A DNA stretch of 27,440 nucleotides from contig JBMFTS010000004.1 of assembly GCA_049966915.1 (NCBI GenBank), positions 1 to 27,440 on the forward strand. The letters run 5' to 3'. The notes beneath the pieces were generated by a model that was given only the letters and a program-made list of their open reading frames with translations, was not told the origin of the DNA and searched no databases. Shown in pieces: positions 6,824-14,247 of the stretch; the stretch's first letter is position 1; each line of letters begins with the position of its first letter. This DNA comes from JAGDXZ01 sp049966915. Lineage in GTDB: Archaea; Micrarchaeota; Micrarchaeia; Micrarchaeales; CABMGC01. The translations under genes and the position numbers were made by a program.

Positions 6824-8485
6824 ATGGCAAACGAAAATACCTTGGGTCAGCAATATTACATACTGCCTGAAGGCGCTACAAGGCTGCTGGGCAGGGAGGC
6901 GCAGCGCGCCAACATAGCAGTAGCATATGCAGTTGCAAGCATAGTCAAGTCCACGCTGGGTCCAAAGGGCATGGACAAGATGATGGTGAGCGAGCTTGGC
7001 GACATAGTCATAACTAACGACGGCGCCACCATATTGGAAGAGATGAATGTGGAACATCCTGTGGCAAAGCTGATGGTGGAAATAGCTAAGACGCAGGACA
7101 AAGAAGTCGGCGACGGCACAACTAGCGTTGTCGTGCTTGCCGGAGAGCTTCTTAAAAATGCCGGCGACCTTATAGAGAAAGGAATAAATCCAAACACCAT
7201 AGTGAAAGGCTACGACATGGCAGCCAGCAAAGTGCAAGAGCTGCTGGGCAAGTATGCCGTGCCCATTAACGTAGATGACACCAACCTGCTTGAGAAGGTC
7301 GTTTTGATTTCTGGCGGATCCAAGAACATAGGCACAGATTCTACGCGCAAGTATCTCGCGCAACTTGTCATAAAAGCCGTAAAACAGGTCGCAGAAAAGA
7401 ACGGCAATAAAATCACAATAAACAAGGATTACATAAAAGTGGAAAAGAAAGAAGGCGGAAGCATAGAAGACACGCAGCTCATAAACGGCGTGCTCATAGA
7501 CAAGGAGGTCGCACATCCTCAAATGCCCAAGTCAATAAACAACGCCAAAATTGCCTTGCTTGACGTTGCCTTGGAGATAGAAAAAACAGAAACAGACGCG
7601 CGCATAGAAATAACATCGCCTGACCAGATGGAATCATTCCTCAAGCAGGAGGAAAAGATGCTGAAGGAAATGGTCGACAAGGTAGCGCAGAGCGGCGCGA
7701 ATGCCATATTTGTTGAGAAGGGCATAGACGACGTTGCACAACACTACTTGGCAAAGGCAGGCATAATGGCAGTCAGGCGCGTAAAGAAGAGCGACATCGA
7801 AAAGCTTGCAAAAGCTACCGGAGCAAAGCTGGTAACGAGCCTTGACGACCTGTCGCAGAGCGACATAGGCTTTGCGGGATTGGTAGAAGAGCGCAAAATA
7901 GGCGGCGAAGAGATGGTATTCGTAGAAAAATGCAAAGATCCTAAGAGCGTCACGATATTCGTGCGTGGCGGTACGCAGCAGGTAATAGACGAAACCGAAA
8001 GAACCATAACCGACGAGATAGGCGCGCTTTCCGCAGCGCTAGAATACGGCTCTTGCGTGTACGGCGGCGGGGCGATAGAGGCAAACCTGGCAAAGGAGCT
8101 TAGAGACTACGCCAACGAAGTAGGCGGGCGCGAGCAGCTGGCAATACAGGCATTTGCAGACTCTTTGGAAGTAATACCAAAGACGCTTGCTGACAGTGCC
8201 GGCATGGATCCCATAGACACTATTGTGCAGTTGAGAAGCAAGCAAAGGACAAAGGAAGGAAGATCTTACGGCATAGACGTATTCAGGGGCGTGCTGGGCG
8301 ACATGGACAAGCTGGGCGTGATAGAGCCTACAAAGATAAAAGAGCAGGCGATAGCCAGCGCCACGGAAGTCAGCGTGCAAATACTGCGCATAGATGACAT
8401 GATAAGCTCCAAGGCGTCTCAGCCGGCAGGCGGCGCAGGCGCTCCTGGCGCCGGAGCCCCTGGCATGGGCGCAGGAGAAGACTGA
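6824..8485 (+). CDS. thsA: Thermosome subunit (group II chaperonin)
   Basis: This 553-residue group II chaperonin subunit assembles into the archaeal double ring that folds cytosolic proteins with ATP. Visible signatures are LGPKGMDKM, NDGATILEEM, the ATPase loop VGDGTTS and the C-terminal Gly/Ala/Pro/Met-rich tail ending GAPGMGAGED, which lines the cavity floor. I chose the ATG at 6824 because GGTGA precedes it by a few bases and the N-terminus then begins just before the usual QQYYILPEGATR start. The gene is monocistronic, with its own TATA element and a strong T-rich terminator. Only one subunit gene lies in this window, so whether the ring is homo-oligomeric cannot be told. Confidence 0.97.
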   Translation: MANENTLGQQYYILPEGATRLLGREAQRANIAVAYAVASIVKSTLGPKGMDKMMVSELGDIVITNDGATILEEMNVEHPVAKLMVEIAKTQDKEVGDGTTSVVVLAGELLKNAGDLIEKGINPNTIVKGYDMAASKVQELLGKYAVPINVDDTNLLEKVVLISGGSKNIGTDSTRKYLAQLVIKAVKQVAEKNGNKITINKDYIKVEKKEGGSIEDTQLINGVLIDKEVAHPQMPKSINNAKIALLDVALEIEKTETDARIEITSPDQMESFLKQEEKMLKEMVDKVAQSGANAIFVEKGIDDVAQHYLAKAGIMAVRRVKKSDIEKLAKATGAKLVTSLDDLSQSDIGFAGLVEERKIGGEEMVFVEKCKDPKSVTIFVRGGTQQVIDETERTITDEIGALSAALEYGSCVYGGGAIEANLAKELRDYANEVGGREQLAIQAFADSLEVIPKTLADSAGMDPIDTIVQLRSKQRTKEGRSYGIDVFRGVLGDMDKLGVIEPTKIKEQAIASATEVSVQILRIDDMISSKASQPAGGAGAPGAGAPGMGAGED

Positions 8486-8489
8486 CGGG

Positions 8490-8530
8490 TTTTAATTTTT
8501 TTATTTTCGTTTATTTTTGTTTTTTGCTTT
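8490..8530 (+). terminator. Oligo-T terminator of the thermosome gene
   Basis: Five nucleotides after the stop codon the plus strand turns into repeated T runs (TTTTAATTTTTTTATTTTCG, then TTTATTTTTG and TTTTTTG). This is a typical archaeal intrinsic termination region for a strongly expressed gene. Confidence 0.65.
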
Positions 8531-8641
8531 CTGAAGCTTGTGAAATTCCTTGCGTTTGCTTTGCTTGAAGAAAGCCCATGCGCTTTAGCTGCTGATTTTC
8601 CGTTACGCAAAATACATAAATATGAACTGCATAGGTTTAGT

Positions 8642-9214
8642 ATGGCCAAATTGATAATTGTTCTAGGAACTCAAGGGGCAGGCAAGTCGTCAGTTCTTGC
8701 CGGAGTTTCCGGTACTGTCAGGGTTGTCAATATAGGGGACGAGATGTTGAAGCTTGCAGCGGGCGAGTACGGCATCAACGACAGGGATAAGATGAGGCAG
8801 ATGCCAGGATATGCCGAAAAGTCCGAACAATGGCGCAAGAAAATATTTTCGGGGCTTGCAGCGCAAGATGGCATTGTTATAGTCGATACGCATGCCAGCA
8901 TAAAAGCTGCCAACAGGTATACGCCTGGCCTTGCGCTGACCGATTTGGAAGCCATAAGGGGCAGCGCCGCTGCCATAGTATATGTTGATGCTTCGACCGA
9001 GGAAATATTGAAAAGGCGCGAATCAGACAAGACCAGAAACAGGGAGCAGGATACTGCCGAAGAGATATCGCAGCACAGGAGCATAAATCTCTCTTTGGCT
9101 TCGTTTTTCTCAGCATACCTTAATATACCTCTTTACGTAATCTATAATAAAGAGGGCGAGCTTCAGAAGGCCCAAGAGAAACTTAAAAGTGTATTTCAAG
9201 AAATTGGCGCGTAA
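8642..9214 (+). CDS. adkA: Archaeal-type adenylate kinase
   Basis: This 190-residue P-loop kinase has GTQGAGKSS at residues 9-17 and the archaeal AdkA pattern (VVNIGDEML, RDKMRQMP, VIVDTHASIK, RRESDKTRNRE). It interconverts AMP, ATP and ADP in the cytosol. The ATG at 8642 is about 21 nt behind a TACATAAAT element, so the message is probably leaderless. An in-frame extension to 8540 would add unconserved residues. Two bases separate its stop from the next gene, the EMC3-like insertase, a pairing conserved in many archaea, where secY usually precedes adk. Here the upstream neighbour is the thermosome instead. Confidence 0.93.
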   Translation: MAKLIIVLGTQGAGKSSVLAGVSGTVRVVNIGDEMLKLAAGEYGINDRDKMRQMPGYAEKSEQWRKKIFSGLAAQDGIVIVDTHASIKAANRYTPGLALTDLEAIRGSAAAIVYVDASTEEILKRRESDKTRNREQDTAEEISQHRSINLSLASFFSAYLNIPLYVIYNKEGELQKAQEKLKSVFQEIGA

Positions 9215-9216
9215 AC

Positions 9217-9702
9217 ATGACCATTTTGGGTTTTGTGCTGATGCTGGGCGCTGCCGCATACGTAGCGCTATCAATATTCCTTCAGCGCAAGCTGGTAAAT
9301 ACAAAAAGGCTTAGGGAAATACAGAGCATAATAAAAGCCAAATCAAAGGAGCTCACAGAACTGAGCAAGAACCATGCCGACGCGGAGACGCTTGCAAGCA
9401 AGCAGAAAGAGCTTACGCCTTTGCTGAGCGAGACAATGAAAATGCAGTTCAAGCCCATGCTCGTAATCTTGCCGATTTTCATAATCGTTTATTACGCCGT
9501 TCTGCCTGCGTTTTTCGCTCCAGGGACGAAGCTCAGCCTGTTTTCGTTCAGCATGACATACCAGATCTATTTCATAGTATTCAGCTTCATCTTCGGAATT
9601 ATAGCATCAATATTCGTGGCAATTTATGACAGGAAACTGCAGAAGCGCGAAGCAGAAGCGGCTTCAGGCGGCGCTGTAGCGCAACCAGAAAAAATAATAT
9701 AG
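9217..9702 (+). CDS. EMC3/TMCO1 family (DUF106) Oxa1-superfamily membrane insertase
   Basis: This 161-residue membrane protein has the archaeal Oxa1/YidC-like plan: one N-terminal transmembrane segment (about 3-22), a charged cytosolic coiled coil (25-72) with a METMKMQ-like methionine stretch, then two further membrane segments (80-100 and 113-136) and a basic tail. The family inserts short membrane proteins with the Sec system. It directly follows adenylate kinase and must be co-transcribed. In many archaea this gene lies in secY-adk-DUF106-rpl34e order, and this is the conserved core of that cluster without its flanks. Its 3' end converges on the 9771-10514 gene with 68 nt between them. 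Confidence 0.88.
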   Translation: MTILGFVLMLGAAAYVALSIFLQRKLVNTKRLREIQSIIKAKSKELTELSKNHADAETLASKQKELTPLLSETMKMQFKPMLVILPIFIIVYYAVLPAFFAPGTKLSLFSFSMTYQIYFIVFSFIFGIIASIFVAIYDRKLQKREAEAASGGAVAQPEKII

Positions 9703-9770
9703 CGAAACGGCGTTGCGTATAGCGTAATGCTGTGCGGCTCTGTGCGGTGGCATTTAGATTTATTTGAGCA

Positions 9771-10514
9771 TTAGAACGTTTCTATCTTGGGCCAGATTAC
9801 CGGTTCTGGTTCTTCCTCCTCTTCTTCAGCCACTACCACCGCGCTCATTCTGCTGTAGGCTATTGCAACTACGCTTATGAATGTAAGCGCGCTTACTATT
9901 GCCAGATATGTGGCGTTGCTGGTTATGTACTCGAAGCTTGTTGCTACCAGCAGCATTATCGCTACCGACCCTGCTATCATGTATGTTCTTCCCATCTTGA
10001 AAATCATAAGCAGGCCTGCGATAACAGATGCCAGTATGAGCACGAAATTGAGAAGAGAAGTGCCATAGGCGTAGTTCATCATGTTGATGAATCCCGCAAG
10101 GCCTATTTTTAATATAGTGTCAAACATAAGTGCATACTGCTGGTAGCCGAAAAACAGCAGCACAAGCACATCAAAAACAAGCAAGGCTCCAGCAACGCCG
10201 TTGAACTGGCTTGCAACAACCTTTGTCCTGCCTTTTTCAGGCACCGCTGGTCCGGCATACGCCGGCTCGCCTGCCTGCTCCTCCTCCGCTGCCTGCCTTT
10301 CAAGCTGCTCCTTTACCTCTTCCTCTATCTTGCGCGCAGCTTCAAGCTCTGCCTCCTGCGCACTCTTGATTTTCGCGTTTTGCTCTTGCCGCTGCGTTGC
10401 TTCAGCCGGGGCCTGCGGCTGTGGAGCTGCCTGCCCCTGCTGCTTTGCCGTAGTCGGGGTACGCGTCATTCCTCTTGCTTTGAATATCTCTATGTCGTTT
10501 ACGTCTACCGGCAT
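9771..10514 (-). CDS. Four-helix membrane protein with Gln/Ala/Glu-rich cytosolic N-terminus, function unknown
   Basis: This 247-residue protein has a disordered N-terminal third (about 20-98) rich in Q, A, P, E, including a predicted coiled coil AQEAELEAARKIEEEVKEQL, then four hydrophobic segments (about 104-124, 152-172, 177-197 and 200-220), and an acidic tail with six consecutive glutamates (230-235). I recognise no domain. The ATG follows the S26e stop directly, so the two share a transcript. The short hydrophobic hairpins with a long charged tail resemble a membrane tether or ribosome/membrane adaptor more than a transporter, but that is a guess from architecture and the ribosomal-protein partner only. 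Confidence 0.75.
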   Translation of the reverse strand: MPVDVNDIEIFKARGMTRTPTTAKQQGQAAPQPQAPAEATQRQEQNAKIKSAQEAELEAARKIEEEVKEQLERQAAEEEQAGEPAYAGPAVPEKGRTKVVASQFNGVAGALLVFDVLVLLFFGYQQYALMFDTILKIGLAGFINMMNYAYGTSLLNFVLILASVIAGLLMIFKMGRTYMIAGSVAIMLLVATSFEYITSNATYLAIVSALTFISVVAIAYSRMSAVVVAEEEEEEPEPVIWPKIETF

Positions 10515-10745
10515 TCAAACGCCAAGGCTGCTCCTATGTGCAGCACGAGCCTTCTTCTCAAATATGCCAAGGTGTTTTGCGCAGCTTATGCAATAGTACA
10601 CTTTCTTCTTTTCGAAAAACCTGATGTCATTGGCTGTGTGCAGGTCAGTCGAAAATGAAACTGCCTTTTCGTATGCTACTGCTTTGTTCCTGGGTACTTT
10701 TCTGCCGCAATTGTCACACGTAACAAGCTCTTCACGACCTCTCAT
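10515..10745 (-). CDS. rps26e: Ribosomal protein S26e (eS26)
   Basis: This 76-residue zinc-binding protein has C10-x2-C13 (CDNCGRKVPRNKAV) and C52-x2-C55 (YYCISCAKHLGIF), followed by a basic tail KARAAHR, the order and spacing of eS26. In ribosomes eS26 lies at the mRNA exit channel of the small subunit. It is shorter than eukaryotic S26 and lacks the long basic N-terminal lead, as archaeal forms often do. The start at 10745 has GAGTGA upstream and a TATA element at 10780-10788. It heads a two-gene transcript with a membrane protein, an unusual partner. Another small double-CxxC protein is the alternative reading, but the motif context fits S26e well. Confidence 0.82.
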   Translation of the reverse strand: MRGREELVTCDNCGRKVPRNKAVAYEKAVSFSTDLHTANDIRFFEKKKVYYCISCAKHLGIFEKKARAAHRSSLGV

Positions 10746-10779
10746 GTGCTCACTCTATTTGCTAGTTCTGTAACCGCAG

Positions 10780-10803
10780 TATTATATGGCAAACAATATA
10801 TTA
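10780..10803. promoter_or_regulatory. Divergent promoters of rps26e and the RpiB-like gene
   Basis: TATTATATGG (about 10779-10788) serves the minus-strand rps26e, whose ATG lies 35-40 nt away. CAATATATTA (10794-10803) serves the plus strand and would start transcription close to the GTG at 10834. The two elements are back to back within 25 bp, so binding at one may exclude the other. Confidence 0.45.
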
Positions 10804-10833
10804 ATCTTTAGTTGACCTTTATATTGTGGTTTA

Positions 10834-11418
10834 GTGCGCATACTTGTACTGAGCAACGTATCCCGAAGCCTTGATGCCATAGTGAATGGGCTAGGCAACA
10901 GTCACAGTGTAATTGCCAAGGAAACCGGCGTGCAGAATGCGGAACTTGCAGACATGGTTGCAGGCGAGCTTGGCAAGGGCTACGACGTTTGCGTTGTGAT
11001 AGCAAGAGACCCTATAGGAGTGAGCATCCTGCTCAACAAAAGCGACGGCATATCTGCTGTCGTGTGCAATTCTGCATCTGACGTGGCCTTAGGCAAGGCC
11101 AATAACGCTAACGTTTTCGTCATACGCGATCCCAAATCCGGCAGCATTGCAGAGATAGTAGAAGCGATTTCAAAGCTAGGCTATAGCAAGAATTTTTTCA
11201 AGATTGCACTGCCTAAATTCCAAGTTGGATTGTCTAAGAAGACGGCAGAACCGCAGCCTTATGCTGAAACACAAAAGAAGCCCCAGAAGTCCAAGCAGAT
11301 TGCGACGCAGCAAGCTGATGTAGGCGAGGACGAGGAAAGCGAAGACAACCAAGCCGCTAGAAGCGGCGGAAATGGCGGCATATTCGGCAAGCTTAAGGAC
11401 GCGCTTGGAATAGTGTGA
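10834..11418 (+). CDS. RpiB/LacAB-fold protein lacking catalytic residues
   Basis: This 194-residue protein has residues 1-120 that follow the RpiB/LacA fold: DPIGVSILLNK (59-69), GISAVVCNSASDVALGKANNANVFVIRD (72-99) and a final helix. RpiB normally reads ICGTGIG and HNDANV. Here these are IARDPIG (alanine 57 in place of the catalytic cysteine) and ANNANV (alanine 89 in place of histidine), so isomerase activity is unlikely. A tail of about 70 residues rich in Lys, Gln and acid ends in a glycine-rich amphipathic helix (GGIFGKLKDALGIV). The GTG start fits a leaderless message from the TATA at 10794. An HTH gene follows within 20 nt, so it may be a sensor or partner for that regulator. Confidence 0.65.
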   Translation: MRILVLSNVSRSLDAIVNGLGNSHSVIAKETGVQNAELADMVAGELGKGYDVCVVIARDPIGVSILLNKSDGISAVVCNSASDVALGKANNANVFVIRDPKSGSIAEIVEAISKLGYSKNFFKIALPKFQVGLSKKTAEPQPYAETQKKPQKSKQIATQQADVGEDEESEDNQAARSGGNGGIFGKLKDALGIV

Positions 11419-11436
11419 GCAAACTTGGTCAAAAGC

Positions 11437-11742
11437 ATGGAATGCGAGCACATAACAAAACAAATATTGCCTGCTGTGCGCATATCGGTAGCAGAGGCGC
11501 TGGCAAAAAAGGGGCTTACGCAAATGCAAATAGCCGCAAGGCTCGGCATAGCGCAAGCCGCGGTGAGCAAATATCTTACAGGCAAGTATTCGCATGGCAT
11601 AAAAGAGCTAAGCGAGCGTCTAACGCGTTCCGGGCTTAACGACAAAATAGTTAGCGAAGCCTTGGCTGGCAAGCCCGTTGCCGAAATAAACTCGCTCATA
11701 GACGCGCTTTGCGAGAAGCTTGTGCTCGAGGAGCAGCGCTAA
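11437..11742 (+). CDS. Small Cro/XRE-type HTH regulator (COG2522-like)
   Basis: This 101-residue protein has a helix-turn-helix at about 27-48 (LTQMQIAARLGIAQAAVSKY), preceded by the conserved ILPAVRISVAEAL helix and followed by a helical C-terminal half. The pattern matches archaeal COG2522 regulators, some of which carry an extra ligand domain that this one lacks. I prefer the ATG at 11437. A TTG at 11425 is in frame and would add four residues. It starts about 18 nt after the RpiB-like gene, so both should share one transcript. The target is not visible from sequence. Confidence 0.8.
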   Translation: MECEHITKQILPAVRISVAEALAKKGLTQMQIAARLGIAQAAVSKYLTGKYSHGIKELSERLTRSGLNDKIVSEALAGKPVAEINSLIDALCEKLVLEEQR

Positions 11743-11791
11743 TGCCGATGCGCGTGCGCAAACGGGAGAAGTTTTAGTCGGGCGGTTTGCT

Positions 11792-11977
11792 ATGCTTGAG
11801 AAGGAGCGCAAGAAACTTTTGGACTATGCAAGCAGGAAGGCAGACATCGATGGCATTTTGAAGGCTCTAAACACATACAACCGAAACTACAAAGAAACTC
11901 TCGAAAAAGTGCAAAGGCTGAAGAGAACCAATCCACGGGTAATTTCCTCAAGGTCTACATTGCCTGATGATTGCTAG
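11792..11977 (+). CDS. Hypothetical 61-residue helical protein
   Basis: A short open frame follows the HTH gene by 49 nt, from an ATG with GGCGGT about 6 nt upstream. The product (MLEKERKKLLDY to TLPDDC) is basic, helical and possibly coiled-coil, with a single C-terminal cysteine. It ends just before the gdh promoter. I recognise no family. Placement in a gap between two real genes, a usable ribosome site and sensible composition support it, but the length is marginal. Confidence 0.45.
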   Translation: MLEKERKKLLDYASRKADIDGILKALNTYNRNYKETLEKVQRLKRTNPRVISSRSTLPDDC

Positions 11978-11989
11978 CGCGCAAACCCG

Positions 11990-12013
11990 TTTATATATTT
12001 GCATGCAAATATA
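11990..12013 (+). promoter_or_regulatory. gdh promoter with a perfect 20-bp palindrome overlapping the TATA box
   Basis: TTTATATA (about 11990-11997) is the TATA element. Overlapping its end, positions 11994-12013 read TATATTTGCATGCAAATATA, which is its own reverse complement. A protein bound here would cover the space between TATA box and transcript start, the usual archaeal repressor arrangement. The central TTTGCATGCAAA recurs, with a 10-nt larger centre, at 5608-5629. Confidence 0.65.
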
Positions 12014-12039
12014 ACACTGTTATTTTTGTTGGTGACAAA

Positions 12040-13311
12040 ATGCCAGAAGAGTTGAACCCATTCAAAATAGCACAGGAGCAGCTAGACGCTGCGGCACAGC
12101 TCATGAATCTCGACAGGCAGACGCTTGCCGTGTTGCGCGAGCCCATGCAAACGGTGATAGTCAATTTTCCGGTGGAGATGCGCGACGGCACCAAAAAGAC
12201 GTTTACCGGTTTCAGGGTACTATACAATAATGCGCGAGGGCCTGGCAAAGGCGGCATAAGGTTTCACCCGCAGGAAAGCCTTGATACTGTGAAAGCCCTG
12301 TCTGCATGGATGACCTGGAAAACCTCGCTTGCAAACATACCTTATGGCGGCGCAAAAGGGGGCGTAATTTGCGATCCTAAGCAGTTGAACGAAAAAGAGC
12401 TAGAAAATCTATCAAGAGGCTACATACGCGCAATAGGCAGCTTCATAGGCCCTGATATCGACGTGCCTGCGCCTGACGTTTACACAACGCCGCAGATAAT
12501 GGCTTGGATGATGGACGAGTACAGCAAGCTCAAGGGCAAAAACGAATTTGCGGTAATAACCGGCAAGCCTCTGGAGGTGTGGGGTTCCGAGGGCAGATTT
12601 GATTCTACTGCCATGGGCGGCATGTATGTTTTGCGCGAAGCCGCGAAGGTCAAAAAGTTGGATCTCAAAAACGCCAAGGTGGCAATACAGGGCTTTGGCA
12701 ATGCGGGCAATTTCGCGATGGATTTGGTGACAAGGCTGCTCGGCGCAAAAGTAGTGGCAATAAGCGACTCGCAAGGCGGCGTGTATTCGGAGAACGGCCT
12801 TGACTACTCGGCATTGCAGAAAGCAAAGCAGCAAACAGGCAGCGTGCAGGGCTACGAAGGCAATGGCGCCAAGAAGATAACAAACGAAGAGTTGTTGGAA
12901 TCCGACGTTGACGTGCTTATACCTGCAGCAATAGAAAACCAGATAACGAAAGCCAATGCGGACAAAATAAAGGCAAAGATCGTTCTGGAGCTGGCAAACG
13001 GTCCTGTTACCCCTGAGGCCGATGCCATACTATTCAATAACGGCATTCTTGACCTGCCGGATTTTCTCGTAAATTCCGGAGGCGTCATAGTGTCATATTT
13101 TGAATGGGTCCAGAACTTGCAGGGCTACTACTGGAGTGCAGATGATGTTTACAAGAAACTCGACGCCATAATAACGAAATCGTTTAACGACGTGATTAAA
13201 ACCCAGAGCGACTATGCGTCAAAAGGCAAAAAGATAAACCCGCGCATGGCTGCATATATCGTTGCAGTTACGCGAGTCGCGGCCGCAATGAAAGCAAGAG
13301 GCTGGGTGTGA
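12040..13311 (+). CDS. gdhA: Glutamate dehydrogenase
   Basis: This 423-residue enzyme of the hexameric Glu/Leu/Phe/Val dehydrogenase family interconverts glutamate with 2-oxoglutarate and ammonia. Seen are the substrate lysines K70 (GPGKGGIRFHP) and K94, the catalytic K106 in PYGGAKGGV, the conserved DVPAPDV, the nucleotide-binding GFGNAGN and the SGGVIVSYFEW segment. The ATG at 12040 has GGTGA at 12031-12035. Cofactor choice is not clear. The AISDSQGG stretch after the second Rossmann strand resembles that of NADP-using hyperthermophile enzymes, but these vary. It has its own promoter with a palindromic operator candidate. Its product 2-oxoglutarate is a possible substrate of the oxidoreductase in the minus-strand operon. 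Confidence 0.96.
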   Translation: MPEELNPFKIAQEQLDAAAQLMNLDRQTLAVLREPMQTVIVNFPVEMRDGTKKTFTGFRVLYNNARGPGKGGIRFHPQESLDTVKALSAWMTWKTSLANIPYGGAKGGVICDPKQLNEKELENLSRGYIRAIGSFIGPDIDVPAPDVYTTPQIMAWMMDEYSKLKGKNEFAVITGKPLEVWGSEGRFDSTAMGGMYVLREAAKVKKLDLKNAKVAIQGFGNAGNFAMDLVTRLLGAKVVAISDSQGGVYSENGLDYSALQKAKQQTGSVQGYEGNGAKKITNEELLESDVDVLIPAAIENQITKANADKIKAKIVLELANGPVTPEADAILFNNGILDLPDFLVNSGGVIVSYFEWVQNLQGYYWSADDVYKKLDAIITKSFNDVIKTQSDYASKGKKINPRMAAYIVAVTRVAAAMKARGWV

Positions 13312-13348
13312 GCAAGCTGTGCTTTCAAATTTTGCTGTTTTTGCATGC

Positions 13349-13372
13349 GCGTGCGCGCAGCAGCGCGTACGC
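13349..13372. other. GC-rich stem-loop downstream of gdh
   Basis: Arms GCGTGCGCGC and GCGCGTACGC pair over 10 positions (one G-T wobble) around an AGCA loop, 38 nt after the gdh stop and after a T-rich stretch (13323-13343). It could end or stabilise the gdh mRNA, or be a protein site. No T run follows it, so it is not a classical bacterial terminator. Confidence 0.4.
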
Positions 13373-13421
13373 AACCGCAGCAAACAAACATCTTATTAAT
13401 TTTGCATGATTTAGAATAATC

Positions 13422-14234
13422 ATGAAATTCTGGTTCGTCTTTGTGGTTGCAAGCGCACTCACTCTGGCGAATGCCACGTACTTGTCTCTTGAATACCCTG
13501 TGTCAGCTTTGCTTCACAACGGCAGCAGCATATACCTGGGCAAAGTAGGCCCAGGGGAAAGCTTTTATGTCGAGGCTTCGGCAGCGACAACCAACGCAAG
13601 TGGCAGCTACATAAACATAGGATGGGACACGCTGGAAGCAGTATCGTTGCCAAGCAAATGGTCTTCGCAGGCATCGCTGCTTTATGCAAATCCGATGAGG
13701 CTAAAAATAACGGTTGCGCCTTATGCGGCAAACGGCACGTATGCGTTGCAGTTGAGGGCGGTGAATTTGCAAAATTATTCAAGAATAGGCAACATCACCA
13801 TAACCGCTTTCGTAAACGTAACCCCTGACGTATTTGAACTGAATGTTACACCGCTCAAGCTCTCTGCAGGCATAGGCCAGCCGGTGAACCTGCACGTGCT
13901 TATAAACAATACGGGCGCCTCTGACGACCCGTTTGTTGTTTCTTCGAGCAACTTGCCTGCATTCAATCTCAGCTACGAAGTCATAGCACACAAAGGCATG
14001 CCAACAGAAGTAAATTATCCAGTATTCGAAGACGAGCCCGGCGTTTATCCGTTCACGCTTTCGGTGTATTCTGCTACAAGCCCATTGGTGCACAAGTCGT
14101 TCAAAGCAGAGCTCATAGTGAACTCGAGCGTAGCAAACGACTACGCGGCGACAGGGCACGGGCTGATAGTCGAGCCAATCATATACGAACCTGCATATGC
14201 CATAATGTACATTTTAAGCAGGCTAATAAGATAG
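13422..14234 (+). CDS. Secreted or surface beta-sandwich protein rich in N-glycosylation sequons
   Basis: This 270-residue protein has an N-terminal signal peptide (MKFWFVFVVASALTLANA, cleavage near 18). The mature part alternates beta-strand-like segments (about 40-130 and 135-235) that look like two Ig/CARDB-type sandwiches. Eleven N-x-S/T sequons are present, for example N33, N58, N104, N124, N141, N182 and N234, a density expected of an archaeal cell-surface glycoprotein. There is only a weak hydrophobic C-terminal stretch (about 252-267), so membrane anchoring is uncertain. No cysteines were seen. A TTATTAAT element about 25 nt before the ATG implies leaderless expression. I cannot name a family, and a pilin-like or S-layer-associated role is speculative. 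Confidence 0.75.
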   Translation: MKFWFVFVVASALTLANATYLSLEYPVSALLHNGSSIYLGKVGPGESFYVEASAATTNASGSYINIGWDTLEAVSLPSKWSSQASLLYANPMRLKITVAPYAANGTYALQLRAVNLQNYSRIGNITITAFVNVTPDVFELNVTPLKLSAGIGQPVNLHVLINNTGASDDPFVVSSSNLPAFNLSYEVIAHKGMPTEVNYPVFEDEPGVYPFTLSVYSATSPLVHKSFKAELIVNSSVANDYAATGHGLIVEPIIYEPAYAIMYILSRLIR

Positions 14235-14247
14235 CCGCGGTGTAGTG

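Noticed and set aside
6794..7522. A 242-codon open frame antisense to the thermosome
   Set aside because: It is fully contained within the thermosome coding region and gives a Tyr/His/Cys-rich product with no family match. It is a shadow of codon usage.
11963..11972. TGATGA resembling a C box of a C/D guide RNA (also at about 26561)
   Set aside because: No D box (CTGA) or C'/D' pair follows at a usable distance, and the first lies at the end of a small ORF next to the gdh promoter.
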